NCBI GenBank assembly: GCA_019135865.1
Contig: JAGVVD010000031.1
Coordinates: 16,982-80,981, forward strand
Origin: Elusimicrobiota bacterium
Lineage (GTDB): Bacteria > Elusimicrobiota > Elusimicrobia > Elusimicrobiales > UBA9959
Length of the DNA: 64,000 bases
Direction: 5' to 3'
The position numbers were made by a program, and so were the translations under genes. The notes beneath the pieces were generated by a model, which ran no database searches, was not told where the DNA came from, and saw nothing but the letters and a program-made list of their open reading frames with translations. Within the stretch, counting starts at the first letter, position 1, and each line of letters opens with the position of its first letter. Of the stretch, positions 17,303-26,021 are shown one piece after another.

Positions 17303-18370
17303 ATGGACAGGACGCAGTTAATGACCAGCATCAGCGCCGACTGGGATTCTTTCGTGAAGATGGACACGGCGGAGAAGCTGCCTTACTTCACCCGCAACGA
17401 GCGCATCTACGACTGCCTCTTCGCCCAGCAGCTGGACCGCGGGCGGCTGGCGCATCTCTTCAGGACCGCCGACTCCCTGCGGAAGATGACCAAGCACAAG
17501 GAAGGCATGGACACGGCCAACTCGCTGCTCTCGCATAAGCGGGCGATGCTCTACTTCGTCCAGCCTTCCACCAGGACCTTCCTCTCCTTCCTCAACGCCT
17601 GCCATATCCTGGGCATCAAGACCTCCGAGATACGCGACACCACCACCTCCTCCGAGGTGAAGGGCGAGACCCCCGAGGACACGGTACGCACCTTCTCCAG
17701 TTATGTGGACATGATCATCATGCGCCACCCGGCGCCCGGCTTCGTGGAAAAGACCGCCTGGCTGATGAACCGCACCGACCGCCCCGTGCCGATCATAAAC
17801 GGCGGCTCCGGCAAGGACCAGCACCCCACCCAGGCCCTGCTCGACGCCTACACGCTGTACAAGAGCTTCGACGGCGAGATAGACGGCAAGACCATAGTGA
17901 TGGTCGGCGACCTCAAGCGCGGCCGCACAGTGCGTTCGCTCTCCTACCTGATGAAGAACTACAAGGGCGTGAAACTGGCCTTCGTCTCGCCCAGGCAGTT
18001 CCGCATGGAGGACGACATCCTCGAATTCCTCCGCAGGCAGAACATCCCTTTCACCGAGACCGAGGACTTCCGGTCGGTCATGGGCGAGGCCGACGCCATC
18101 TACATGACGCGCATCCAGGACGAGCACGACAAGGACGGGGAGTCGAAGAAGGGGGACTATTCCCCCTTCTACTTCAAGAAGGAACACCTCGGCGCGATAA
18201 AGAAGGACTGCGTCATCCTCCACCCGCTGCCGCGGCGTTTCGAGATAGACCCGGCCGTGGACGAAGACAGGCGGGCCATCTACTGGCGGCAGGAACGCAA
18301 CGGCATGTGGGTGCGCGCCGCGCTGATGGCGCATATCTTCGGCGTGGACTCGGCGATAGCCCACGAATAA
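17303..18370 (+). CDS. pyrB: Aspartate carbamoyltransferase catalytic subunit
   Basis: 355 aa. Carbamoyl-phosphate-binding motif STRT at 89-92, the mobile-loop SSEVKGET with K120, MRHPAPG (R141, H142), GKDQHPTQALLDAYTLYK (H174-Q177) and the HPLPR loop near residue 300 are all in place for the first committed step of pyrimidine synthesis. It is about 40 residues longer than E. coli PyrB, mainly at the N-terminus and in a charged insert (DEHDKDGESKKGDYS) before the HPLPR loop. Phe follows STRT where many homologues have Arg, a minor variation. AAGGAG sits seven bases before the ATG. A strong bidirectional terminator follows. No pyrI or other pyr gene is adjacent. Confidence 0.92.
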   Translation: MDRTQLMTSISADWDSFVKMDTAEKLPYFTRNERIYDCLFAQQLDRGRLAHLFRTADSLRKMTKHKEGMDTANSLLSHKRAMLYFVQPSTRTFLSFLNACHILGIKTSEIRDTTTSSEVKGETPEDTVRTFSSYVDMIIMRHPAPGFVEKTAWLMNRTDRPVPIINGGSGKDQHPTQALLDAYTLYKSFDGEIDGKTIVMVGDLKRGRTVRSLSYLMKNYKGVKLAFVSPRQFRMEDDILEFLRRQNIPFTETEDFRSVMGEADAIYMTRIQDEHDKDGESKKGDYSPFYFKKEHLGAIKKDCVILHPLPRRFEIDPAVDEDRRAIYWRQERNGMWVRAALMAHIFGVDSAIAHE

Positions 18371-18388
18371 GGCCCCCGGACCTGGAAT

Positions 18389-18418
18389 AAAAAACCCCGG
18401 GCGGGCCCGGGGTTTTTT
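18389..18418. terminator. Bidirectional intrinsic terminator between pyrB and the SDR gene
   Basis: Six A residues, a perfect 7-bp stem CCCCGGG/CCCGGGG with a CGGG loop, then six T residues. The two genes converge here, and the symmetric A and T tracts serve both strands. Confidence 0.95.
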
Positions 18419-18434
18419 CATGCCGAAGAGGCAG

Positions 18435-19994
18435 CTACCAGTCGGCCGGCTTATAATCCTTGAGGAATTTTCCCCAGACATGCCCGCCGGTGTTGAAACC
18501 GTCGATTATGGGGTCGACTATGCGCGCCGCGCCGTCCACGATGTCCAGCGGCGGATGGAAGCGGTGCTCGCGGGTCTTGCGCTCGGCGATATGCGCCGGG
18601 TCCTCGTCCGTCACCCAGCCGGTGTCCACCGCGTTCATGTGTATGCCGTCCGAGTAATAATCCGCGGCGGCGGTGCGCGTCATCATATTGAGCGCGGCCT
18701 TGGCCATATTGGTATGCGGGTGCCGCGTGGTCTTGAACTTGCGGTAGAACTGCCCCTCCACGGCCGAGACATTGACGATATGCTTGTCCCGCTCCGGGGT
18801 GCGCAGCATCAGCGGTTTGAGCCTCGCGTTCAGTATGAAAGGGGCCACGGCGTTGACGAGATGCACTTCCAGCAGCTCGACCGCGGGGACCTCGGCCATC
18901 AGCATCCGCCAGGAATTGCGCCCTCGCAGGTCCACCTGCTGCAGGTCCTGGTCCAGCCTGCCTTCCGGGAAAAGGTCCCCCTGCGCCGAAAGCTCTTCGG
19001 GCAGCAGCGCGACCTGGGAAAGCGCGGCGGCGTGGGTCAGCCCCGCGGCCTCCGGCGGCGCCGATGAAGCGGCGGCGGCCAGCGCGCGCGGACCGGCGGC
19101 GGGGCCTTCGGGCAGCATACTGTAGCCGCGCAGCCCCTCGTAGGCGCCCAGCAGCCGCCTGGCGGCTTCCGGCATGTCGCGCAGCGGGCCGTTCTCCCTC
19201 TCCATCATGTGCCTGTAGAAATCCGGCGGCCGGCGCACGGTCTGACAGGCGTTGTTGACTATGAAATCCAGCCGGGGGCGGGTCTCCACCAGGTGGCGGC
19301 AGAAGGCCTCCACGCTCGGGGTGTGCCGCAGGTCCAGACCGAAGATCTCGAGCCGGTCCTTCCACTCGCCGAAATCGGGCTCGGCCGCGTAGCGCATGGC
19401 CGCGTCGCGGGGGAAGCGCGTGGTGACTATCAGCGAAGCGCCGGCGCGCAGCAGCTTGATGCCCGCCTGGTAGCCTATCTTGACCCGGCCGCCGGTCAGC
19501 AGCGCGGCGCGGCCGCGCAGGTCCGCCGTCTCGCCGCGCTTGCGGTAGTTGAACTCCGCGCAGACCGGGCAGAGCTGGTCGTAGAAATGATGGATATCGG
19601 AATAATCGGTCTTGCAGATATAACAATTGCGCTCCGCGCGCGCCGGGGCGGGCGCCGGTCCTCCGGCCCCCTCGGGGACGAACCCGGCGGGGACCGTGTA
19701 ATTAGGGGTGGTAAAAACGGTCTGGCGCCGCAGTTTCCGTATGCCGGTGCCGGACAGCGCCTCTTCCGCCTTCGCCAGCCGCTCCGCCCGGCGCCGGCGC
19801 TGCACGGCCTTTATCATCCGCCTGCGCGCCCGCGCGTCGGGACGCGAGACCTCGCCGGCGGCCTTCAGCAGGCGGTTGGTCTCTTCGCCCGAGACGCCGG
19901 CCAGCAGGCCGCGGTCGGCCGCGACCGCCTCCAGCAGCTCGGCGGCGGCGCGTATCTTGTCCGGCAGTCCTCGTTCGGGGCTTTCCATCTTCAT
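18435..19994 (-). CDS. Atypical short-chain dehydrogenase with N-terminal zinc-ribbon-like segment
   Basis: 519 aa, twice the usual SDR length. Residues 1-115 are helical and basic with no recognised domain. Two cysteine pairs, C124/C127 (CYIC) and C142/C145 (CPVC), look like a zinc knuckle. The Rossmann domain starts at about 161 with TGGRVKIG (167-174) binding NAD(P), continues with DFIVNNAC, and has an insert of about 110 residues before NVSAVEGQFYR. The active-site segment reads PHTNMAKAALNM, so the catalytic Tyr of YxxxK is T428 while K432 is kept. Other SDRs of this PHTNMAK type exist, so this is a subfamily trait rather than damage. The substrate is unknown. It has its own terminator-bounded unit. 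Confidence 0.75.
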   Translation of the reverse strand: MKMESPERGLPDKIRAAAELLEAVAADRGLLAGVSGEETNRLLKAAGEVSRPDARARRRMIKAVQRRRRAERLAKAEEALSGTGIRKLRRQTVFTTPNYTVPAGFVPEGAGGPAPAPARAERNCYICKTDYSDIHHFYDQLCPVCAEFNYRKRGETADLRGRAALLTGGRVKIGYQAGIKLLRAGASLIVTTRFPRDAAMRYAAEPDFGEWKDRLEIFGLDLRHTPSVEAFCRHLVETRPRLDFIVNNACQTVRRPPDFYRHMMERENGPLRDMPEAARRLLGAYEGLRGYSMLPEGPAAGPRALAAAASSAPPEAAGLTHAAALSQVALLPEELSAQGDLFPEGRLDQDLQQVDLRGRNSWRMLMAEVPAVELLEVHLVNAVAPFILNARLKPLMLRTPERDKHIVNVSAVEGQFYRKFKTTRHPHTNMAKAALNMMTRTAAADYYSDGIHMNAVDTGWVTDEDPAHIAERKTREHRFHPPLDIVDGAARIVDPIIDGFNTGGHVWGKFLKDYKPADW

Positions 19995-20004
19995 ACTATG
20001 ATAT

Positions 20005-20034
20005 AAAAAACCCCCGGAGGGCCGGGGGTTTTTT
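20005..20034. terminator. Intrinsic terminator
   Basis: AAAAAA, a perfect 7-bp stem CCCCCGG/CCGGGGG with a four-base loop, TTTTTT. It follows the 761-residue secreted-protein gene on the minus strand, 17 bases after its stop, and precedes the SDR start. Confidence 0.95.
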
Positions 20035-20051
20035 CGTCCTTTCCGCCGGCG

Positions 20052-22337
20052 TCAATCGCTCAGCGTGGAAGGGTCGGCGAAGCGGTCGCGCAGCGAATTG
20101 GCGCCGTGCTGCTGCTGGCCGAAAGCCTGCCCGACCTCCGGGTTATAGACCTGGTAGGTATCGGAGACATTGGCCTCGTTCTTGATGCGCTTGTCGGTCT
20201 GGAAGTACAGGCTGGCGTAGAGGTTCTTGGGGTTCACCAGCTGTATGGCTATCTGCATCATGTTCTCGTAACCCAGGCGGCTCCTGCCGCGGCCGCTCAT
20301 GATCTTGGAGAGCTTTTCCGACTTGGCGCGCCAGTCGCTCTCGTCGCGCACCGAGAAGATGTCGGCGATGACGCGGGAGGCGTGGTAGCAGGTCTGGCGG
20401 ACCACGTCTATCGGGTCGAAGGAATCGTCGCCGGCGCGCTCGTAGCTCCTCAGCAGCTTGCGGGCCTCCTTCCAGTCGTAGTCGACCTTGCCGTCGTCCT
20501 TGACGCGCAGCAGGTGGCGGACCTTGTCCATGATCTCGCGGTCCAGGCCCTCCATCACGTTGAGCGTCGCCTTGAGTATCAGTTCGCCGGAAGCGCCCAG
20601 GATGTCGCGCACGGCGGTCTTGGTGAAGACCAGCGAGAAGGACATGATCGCGGACTTGTAGCTCTTGGAATCGAGGACCGGGCGACCCCATTCGTCCGTC
20701 TCCGCGGCGTTATCCGGGTCCAGTCGGGGAAAGAGGGCGTCGGTGTCTATGAGGTAGTCGCTGTTGGTGCCTTCGCCGCGGGCGCCGGCGTACTTGAGGA
20801 TCTCGTTCATGCGCTCGATCATGCCCTTGGCCTTGGACTCGTTGTGCTTGACGTAGCCCTCGTAGCGCTGGTAGACCACGGCCGCGTCGGAAACGCCGCC
20901 GCCGGCCGACTCGTAGTTCACCACGTACATGCTCTGGTTGGTGGTGTGCTTGTAGATCTTGCCCAGAAGCGGGACGTTGATATTGCTCTCCGAGACGTTG
21001 CGGAAGGCGTTGTTCACGTGCATGACCTCGTCCGCCCCCAGCGCCTGGTAGCGGTCGTAGCGGTGGCCGGTATTACCCTCGCGCTGGTAGAGTATCGGCA
21101 GCGTGATATTGTGGCCGTTGGAATTGGAATTGTAGTGATCGGAACCGGTGAAGGTGGAGTTCAGGCCCAGTTCCTGGCCGACCGTCTGTTCGAACTCCTC
21201 CAGGGACTGCGCGCCGGCCGCTATATCGTCCTGCTCCGAATAATCGTTGACCTGCGCGCCGAGCTTTATCAGTTTGCGGATGACGGTGAGGTCGCCCTTG
21301 AGGAACTCCTCCAGCTTCTCGAGCTGCTCGCGGTTATTGGCGTCCAGGATGAACTCCATCAGGATCTTCTTGCCCTTGGTGCGGGTGTGGGAGAGACCGA
21401 AGCGGAAAGCGACGTATTTATTGAACTCCTTCACCAGCGTCTTATTGAGTTCCTTGGCGAAGAAACCCTCGGCCTCGGGCAGGCCGATCATGCCCGCGTC
21501 GAACTTGGTATTGGCCGAGACGCCGCCGCGGGTTATCACGGCCTGGTCCAGGCGTATGCGGAAGCGCAGGCGGTTCTCGTCCATCTTGAACAGCGTCAGG
21601 GAGGGCTTCTTCTCGCGGGTGTGGCCGAGCGAGAAGGAGAGGGTTATCCACGGCTGGACGGGGGCGCCCACTCCGCCGTTGACGGAGACGCTGAAGACCG
21701 CGGGGAACTTCCAGATCTCGCCGGGCTGCATCGCGCCCATGCGCCGGGCCGAGACCGGGAGGATGGTCTTGACCGTGCGGACGTCCAGGATGGTCAGGAT
21801 CTCCTTGCAGTACTTGACCTCTTTGAGCTTGCGCACCACTATCGACTTGCCTTCCAGCCGGCCGCCTATGCCGATATTGAAAGGGTGCCCGCCGACGTCG
21901 AGGATGTCGGCGAAGGTGTGGCCCGCGTCCAGCTTGACGCCGACCTCGTCCACCAGCGCTATGCGGTTGTCGGGGTACTGCTTAAGGAAGCGCTTGAACT
22001 TGCCCTCTATGCCGCCGACAGGATCAAAATCGACCCCCTCGCTGATATCGGGCTTTATCTCTTTGCAGACATCGTCAAAAACGTCTTCCTTGAGGTCTTC
22101 CCAGAAGTGAAGGAGTTCGTTATTGCCCTGCTGGGGCTGGACCGGCCTCGGCGCCGGGGCCTTGGCCTCGGGGACTTCCACGCCGGCCCGCATGGTAGCG
22201 ACCAGGTCCCCCATATCGGCCGCGCCGTTGCGGAAAATGTCCAGTTCGCCGGAGGCGGCGAGCGCCTGCGAGGCGGGTATCTGGGCTATGAAGAGGGCTA
22301 TCAGGGTTTTGAAAAGAGATTTCGGGGTTTTGATCAT
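20052..22337 (-). CDS. Large secreted protein of unknown function
   Basis: 761 aa. Residues 1-28 are a Sec signal peptide (SLFKTLIALFIAQIPASQALA). The mature protein starts with a low-complexity Pro/Ala stretch (about 55-70). Next come a beta-rich region (about 110-260) with WITLSFSLGHTR, a mixed region containing LNSTFTGSDHYNSNSNGHN (about 400-430), and a helical, charged C-terminal third ending in a Gln-rich tail. There are few cysteines. I recognise no domain. It stands between two terminators or gaps as a single-gene unit and has ordinary codon use. It may be an outer-membrane-associated or periplasmic protein. The function is unknown. Confidence 0.75.
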   Translation of the reverse strand: MIKTPKSLFKTLIALFIAQIPASQALAASGELDIFRNGAADMGDLVATMRAGVEVPEAKAPAPRPVQPQQGNNELLHFWEDLKEDVFDDVCKEIKPDISEGVDFDPVGGIEGKFKRFLKQYPDNRIALVDEVGVKLDAGHTFADILDVGGHPFNIGIGGRLEGKSIVVRKLKEVKYCKEILTILDVRTVKTILPVSARRMGAMQPGEIWKFPAVFSVSVNGGVGAPVQPWITLSFSLGHTREKKPSLTLFKMDENRLRFRIRLDQAVITRGGVSANTKFDAGMIGLPEAEGFFAKELNKTLVKEFNKYVAFRFGLSHTRTKGKKILMEFILDANNREQLEKLEEFLKGDLTVIRKLIKLGAQVNDYSEQDDIAAGAQSLEEFEQTVGQELGLNSTFTGSDHYNSNSNGHNITLPILYQREGNTGHRYDRYQALGADEVMHVNNAFRNVSESNINVPLLGKIYKHTTNQSMYVVNYESAGGGVSDAAVVYQRYEGYVKHNESKAKGMIERMNEILKYAGARGEGTNSDYLIDTDALFPRLDPDNAAETDEWGRPVLDSKSYKSAIMSFSLVFTKTAVRDILGASGELILKATLNVMEGLDREIMDKVRHLLRVKDDGKVDYDWKEARKLLRSYERAGDDSFDPIDVVRQTCYHASRVIADIFSVRDESDWRAKSEKLSKIMSGRGRSRLGYENMMQIAIQLVNPKNLYASLYFQTDKRIKNEANVSDTYQVYNPEVGQAFGQQQHGANSLRDRFADPSTLSD

Positions 22338-22419
22338 GCCTATAGTTTAGCGATAAACGGAGAGTTCCAATAGAAGCATAGGGCCCAGGGCCCTTGCATA
22401 TTCTTTCCTATTAAGAAGT

Positions 22420-22434
22420 GGGTCCTGCGGACCC
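22420..22434. other. Small hairpin between the gspF-like gene and the secreted-protein gene
   Basis: A perfect GGGTCC/GGACCC stem with a TGC loop lies 26 bases past the stop of the minus-strand gspF-like gene. Only a weak T-rich stretch (ACTTCTTAATA) follows on the minus strand, so this is at best a weak terminator. Confidence 0.35.
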
Positions 22435-22459
22435 GGAAGGGGGCCTTGTGGTCCCGGCC

Positions 22460-23782
22460 TTATCTGGTCCCGGACTTTATCACGGTGGGTTCGATCGCGG
22501 TGGGTCCCGCGGATCCGGCGGGGCGATCGAAGCCGCCGCCTATGGAGGTCTTGAGCCTGGGCTTAGGCGCGGCGGCCCCGGCCGGGGCCGCCGCGTTGGC
22601 TTTAATGAGATCGGCTATCTTCCCGCCCTGCTCGCGGTTGAACCTGGCGGTCTCGTCCCAGGAAGGGTCTCCCCCCGCCGTAGCCGGAGCCGGGCCGTCG
22701 CCGGAACGGGCCGCTCTTCCCGGCGGGGCGGAAGGGTCCGCGCCCGGCGAAGCCACGAAGGCCTCCCCCGCTCCCTTGAGCAGCCCCGGCAGGGGCCGCA
22801 GCAATATGTATATCAGCAGGAAACAGAGCGAGGCTAGCGCGATCAGGAGCGCTATCTTGAATACGGACATGGAAACCTTGAGCCGGTGCAGGTGCCTGTC
22901 ATAGGCCGCCTTGCCCAGCCGCAGCAGCGTCTCGTCCAGCCGGCCGGTCTTTTCCGCCATCTCCAGACCCGGGCGGTCGGCCGGCGGCAGCAGCGGCTCC
23001 AGGCTCTCCGCCAGCCCGCGCCCCGAGGAGACCATGGCGGCGGCCCGCGCGAAGCGGCGCCGCGTCGGCGGGTCGTCGGCCGAGAACTGGTCCAGCACCG
23101 TCATTATGGCGCCCGGCGGCAGGCCGGCCTTGAGCAGCAGGCCGATGGTCGTGTAGATCTGGTAGAGCCTGGCCTGCTCCGCGAGGTAGCGGAAGCCGGG
23201 CAGCCAGTGGCCGGCCAGCGAGAGGGCCCTGCGGCCCGGAGCGGAACGCAGCGCGGCGCGGGCGGCCAGGAAAAGGACGAAGGCCGCGGCCAGCGCCGCC
23301 GGCCAGCCGGCGCAGAAAAGCCCGGCCGGCGCGTCCAGCCAGGCTGGACGGGGGAGAGCGGCGAGACCCGCGCTTTCGAGCGGGGCCATGAGGAGCGGGA
23401 CGGCCTTGAACGCGACGGCGAGCAGCAGCAGCAGGACCAGCCCGGCGGCGAAAAGGGGGTAGATGAGCGCCCGCCCGATACGGCGCCGGAACTCCACCCT
23501 CACCTCCAGCATGCCGGCGTAGAGGTCCAGGAACTCGCCGGTCTTGCCCCCCTCCTCGCCGGCGCGCAGCAGCGCCAGGAAAACCGGCGGGAAGCCGCCC
23601 TGCGCCGCCAGGGCCTCGTGCAGCGCAGCTCCGCCGGCCGTGAGCCCCGCCGCGCCGGCCATCAGCCGGGCGTGCCCGCGGGAACGGGCCAGCGTGGCGA
23701 AAGCGTCGCTGAGCGGCAGCCCGCTCTTCACCGCGGCCGAGAGGTCGCGGCAGAAATTCATCAGTCTTTCGTCGGACATCAT
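22460..23782 (-). CDS. Type II secretion/type IV pilus inner-membrane protein, GspF/PilC-like
   Basis: 440 aa from the ATG at 23782. The open frame extends six codons more, but that would place the start inside the T-tract of the preceding terminator. Two T2SSF-type repeats are visible: residues about 10-130 with FCRDLSAAVKSGLPLSDAF and LLRAGEEGGKTGEFLDLYAG, and about 200-330 with YTTIGLLLKAGLPPGAIM and MAEKTGRLDETLLRLGKAAYD, each followed by transmembrane helices. The C-terminal tail of about 100 residues after the last helix is Pro/Ala-rich and not part of the family. GspF/PilC proteins form the inner-membrane platform for pilus or pseudopilus assembly. No gspE, gspG or other secretion gene is adjacent, so this copy is an orphan. 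Confidence 0.82.
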   Translation of the reverse strand: MMSDERLMNFCRDLSAAVKSGLPLSDAFATLARSRGHARLMAGAAGLTAGGAALHEALAAQGGFPPVFLALLRAGEEGGKTGEFLDLYAGMLEVRVEFRRRIGRALIYPLFAAGLVLLLLLAVAFKAVPLLMAPLESAGLAALPRPAWLDAPAGLFCAGWPAALAAAFVLFLAARAALRSAPGRRALSLAGHWLPGFRYLAEQARLYQIYTTIGLLLKAGLPPGAIMTVLDQFSADDPPTRRRFARAAAMVSSGRGLAESLEPLLPPADRPGLEMAEKTGRLDETLLRLGKAAYDRHLHRLKVSMSVFKIALLIALASLCFLLIYILLRPLPGLLKGAGEAFVASPGADPSAPPGRAARSGDGPAPATAGGDPSWDETARFNREQGGKIADLIKANAAAPAGAAAPKPRLKTSIGGGFDRPAGSAGPTAIEPTVIKSGTR

Positions 23783-23798
23783 GCGTTCAAATAATAAC

Positions 23799-23829
23799 AA
23801 AAAAGGCGCGGCCCCGGGAGGACCGCGCC
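23799..23829 (-). terminator. Intrinsic terminator after the His/Pro-rich repeat protein
   Basis: Read on the minus strand, a perfect 7-bp stem GGCGCGG/CCGCGCC is followed by TTTTTT. It lies 20 bases after the stop of the gene at 23849 and immediately upstream of the gspF-like gene. Confidence 0.9.
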
Positions 23830-23848
23830 CTGAGGGCCTCCGGACCGC

Positions 23849-25021
23849 TCAGCGGTAGGAGGTCAGGTAACTTATCGTGTAAGCGGTGCCGTTGAGCCTG
23901 GCCTCGAGTATCACGTTGCCGCGGCTCTCGAGCCGGCGCAGTTCGCGCCGCATCTCCTCCCGGGCGTCGCTGGCGAACGAGAAATGACGGCTCTCGGTGC
24001 TCCGGATGGAAGAGCGCGCGGGCCCCTCGAAGGACAGGGAATAAGCGGAGCCGTTCAGCCGGCTCTCGAAGACGAGACAGCCGGTCTCGCGCAACTGGCG
24101 CACGGCCTCGAGCATGGACCCGCGGGCGTCGCTGGTGAACGTGAAAGCGCCGCTGAAGAAGTCGAAGCGGCGGACGTTCCAGTCGGCGTCGTAATGGATC
24201 CCTTCGAGGTAACCGACGACGAAGGCGCTCCCGTCCAGCCTGGATTCGAGCACGATCTTGCCGTCGCCTTTCAGTTCGCGTACGGCCTGAGCCAGCCCCT
24301 CGCGGGCGTCGCTGATAAAAGCGTAATTACCGCTGGAGTAGCGCTCTATCCGCGCTCCGGAAGGGGCCCTGAAGGCCAGCACGTAGCGGCCGCCCTCCAG
24401 CCTGTCCTCCGTGACGAGGACGCCGGCCCCGCGCAGGTCGCGGACCGCGTCCCGCATCGACTCGCGGGCGTCGCTGGCGAAAGTGAAATATCCGCTCTCG
24501 AAGCGCAGGGTCTTCTGGTAGGCGCCCGGGTGGGACGGGTGCTGCGGCGCCGGGTGATGATGCCAGGGCGCATGATGCCAGACATCGTGGTCGTCATAAT
24601 GTCCCGGGGTCCAGGGCTGCACGGGCTGCCAGGGATGGGCCGGTTGCGGCGGATGGACCGGGTGCGGGTTGGGGACCGGGGGCACCGGCGGAGTCCACGG
24701 GTTATGAGGATTCACCGGGTTGGACGGGTGCGAAGGATGCGACGGATGGGAAGGCTGCGGAGGATGGGAAGGATGCCCGCCGCCCGGCACCGAAGGATGA
24801 CTCGGCTGGGACGGGTTCGACGGGTGCGACGGCTGAGATGGATGCGACGGATGCGGGTTATGCGGCGGTTTGGGCGGTTTCGGCTTGGCAGCCTTCACCC
24901 CGTCGAGGAGAGCTTCTATGCTCTCCGGATCATCGAAGTCGACGGAGTGCGCGGAAACGGCGAACGGACGAAGGATCATCGCCGCGGCGACGATCATGAT
25001 CAATTTTGCGGTCTTCCTCAT
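23849..25021 (-). CDS. Secreted His/Pro-rich protein with four C-terminal repeats
   Basis: 390 aa from the ATG at 25021, chosen because GGAGGGG lies eight bases upstream and a signal peptide (RKTAKLIMIVAAAMILRPFAVSA) starts there. Residues about 45-165 are a low-complexity spacer built of PSHPSHPSNP, PVPPVPNPHPVHPPQP and a His-rich block (HDVWHHAPWHHHP). The C-terminal 220 residues hold four repeats of about 55 residues, each beginning with an aromatic strand and FxxxSDARExM (near 179, 234, 293 and 347) and ending with a strand such as ESRLNGSAYSLSF. I infer a periplasmic or surface protein whose His block may bind metal and whose repeats may bind a ligand. No named family was recognised. Confidence 0.78.
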   Translation of the reverse strand: MRKTAKLIMIVAAAMILRPFAVSAHSVDFDDPESIEALLDGVKAAKPKPPKPPHNPHPSHPSQPSHPSNPSQPSHPSVPGGGHPSHPPQPSHPSHPSHPSNPVNPHNPWTPPVPPVPNPHPVHPPQPAHPWQPVQPWTPGHYDDHDVWHHAPWHHHPAPQHPSHPGAYQKTLRFESGYFTFASDARESMRDAVRDLRGAGVLVTEDRLEGGRYVLAFRAPSGARIERYSSGNYAFISDAREGLAQAVRELKGDGKIVLESRLDGSAFVVGYLEGIHYDADWNVRRFDFFSGAFTFTSDARGSMLEAVRQLRETGCLVFESRLNGSAYSLSFEGPARSSIRSTESRHFSFASDAREEMRRELRRLESRGNVILEARLNGTAYTISYLTSYR

Positions 25022-25166
25022 AACTTTACCCCTCCTGGCCGGTCTTGCCCCAATATCATACCTCCGGGAACACCGCCCCGGTATGAGCCATGGGGCCCCG
25101 CGGGCCCCTGTTTTTCGGCCCATTGAAAATGCGCATGGTCCTATTGCCCTGTCAAGACCGGGGCGG

Positions 25167-25194
25167 AAAAAAAGCCGGCCCTAAAAGGCCGGCT
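25167..25194 (-). terminator. Intrinsic terminator after the PH-domain gene
   Basis: On the minus strand an 8-bp stem AGCCGGCC/GGCCGGCT with a TTTTAG loop is followed by a run of T, 43 bases beyond the stop of the gene at 25237. Confidence 0.92.
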
Positions 25195-25236
25195 TCTACG
25201 GGGAGGTTCGCTCCTGAAAAAGGATTCAGGCGGTAT

Positions 25237-25839
25237 TTAAAGACGCTTTTCGAGCGCCGCCCTTATCGCCTTGAGCTCCGCCAGTATCCGCTCCTGCATA
25301 TCGAAGACGGGCCCCTTCTCCGGCTCAGGCTGCTGCCGGAACGCCGTTCCGTCGCGGCCGGAGACCGGCGCCTTCACCCTGGCCATGACGGCCTCCTTCA
25401 CCCCTTCCAGGTCCTTTATTCCCATGAAACTGAGCTCCGCGAAACCGCCTTGGGCGGCGGAAGCGCCGGCGGTCTGAACGTGCACGGTGCCCACTCCGTA
25501 CAGCCGCTGCACGGGGCCCTGCGCGATGTCCACGTTCGTGATCTTGGAATAGGGCACCGTCACCCGCCGCTTCCAGAAGACGCCCGAATCGCAGCGCAGC
25601 GCGTCGTCGCCGATCTCGTATTTCAGGGAGCCGTAGAAAGCCGGTATCCAGAGCGCCAGCAGCAGCGCGACCAGGAGCAGCAGGCCGATGAACAACGGTA
25701 TCATGAACGTGCCGGGAGGGTCCAGCGGCACGAAAACCAGCACTGCGGCGAGAACGGCGACCGGGATGAATACCGGCGTCATATAAATATAGAAAAGGCT
25801 CTTGAGTTCCTGTTCCGGCTTTATATCTATCGTCTCCAT
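25237..25839 (-). CDS. Bacterial PH-domain (bPH2/YdbT-like) membrane protein
   Basis: 200 aa. Two adjacent transmembrane helices lie at about 20-70, followed by a bacterial PH domain (about 70-155): YEIGDDALRCDSGVFWKRRVTVPYSKITNVDI matches the strand-turn-strand pattern of the family, and VYGVGTVHVQTAG-like sequence (here LYGVGTVHVQTAG) is its usual second half. The last 45 residues are a charged tail with a short helix. The role of such proteins is unknown. It is a single-gene unit with its own terminator. Confidence 0.85.
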   Translation of the reverse strand: METIDIKPEQELKSLFYIYMTPVFIPVAVLAAVLVFVPLDPPGTFMIPLFIGLLLLVALLLALWIPAFYGSLKYEIGDDALRCDSGVFWKRRVTVPYSKITNVDIAQGPVQRLYGVGTVHVQTAGASAAQGGFAELSFMGIKDLEGVKEAVMARVKAPVSGRDGTAFRQQPEPEKGPVFDMQERILAELKAIRAALEKRL

Positions 25840-25878
25840 CGTATCCTCCGGCCCGCTATTCTATTCCCATATGATAAC

Positions 25879-25897
25879 AAAAACCGGCCTTTCAGCC
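25879..25897. repeat. 19-base copy of half of the terminator found at 28625
   Basis: AAAAACCGGCCTTTCAGCC occurs here and again exactly at 28625-28643, where it is the left arm and loop of an intact terminator. Here the right arm is missing, so the hairpin cannot form. The two copies bracket the broken dimethylargininase-family gene and the HEAT-repeat gene. Confidence 0.7.
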
Positions 25898-26021
25898 AGT
25901 CCCTGGTCCTCCCCGCCCCTCCCTGTTTTGACATGCCACCCCAATCATGCGAAAGTATCAACACAGGGCTAATACGATGAACACCGCCGCCGCACGGCGC
26001 CCACACCCCGGTAACGCAACT

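Noticed and set aside
24600..24880. Repeats of GGATGCGACGG type resembling a CRISPR-like or satellite array
   Set aside because: They encode the PSHPSHPSNP spacer in frame and have no spacer-repeat structure. No CRISPR array or cas gene was seen anywhere in the window.
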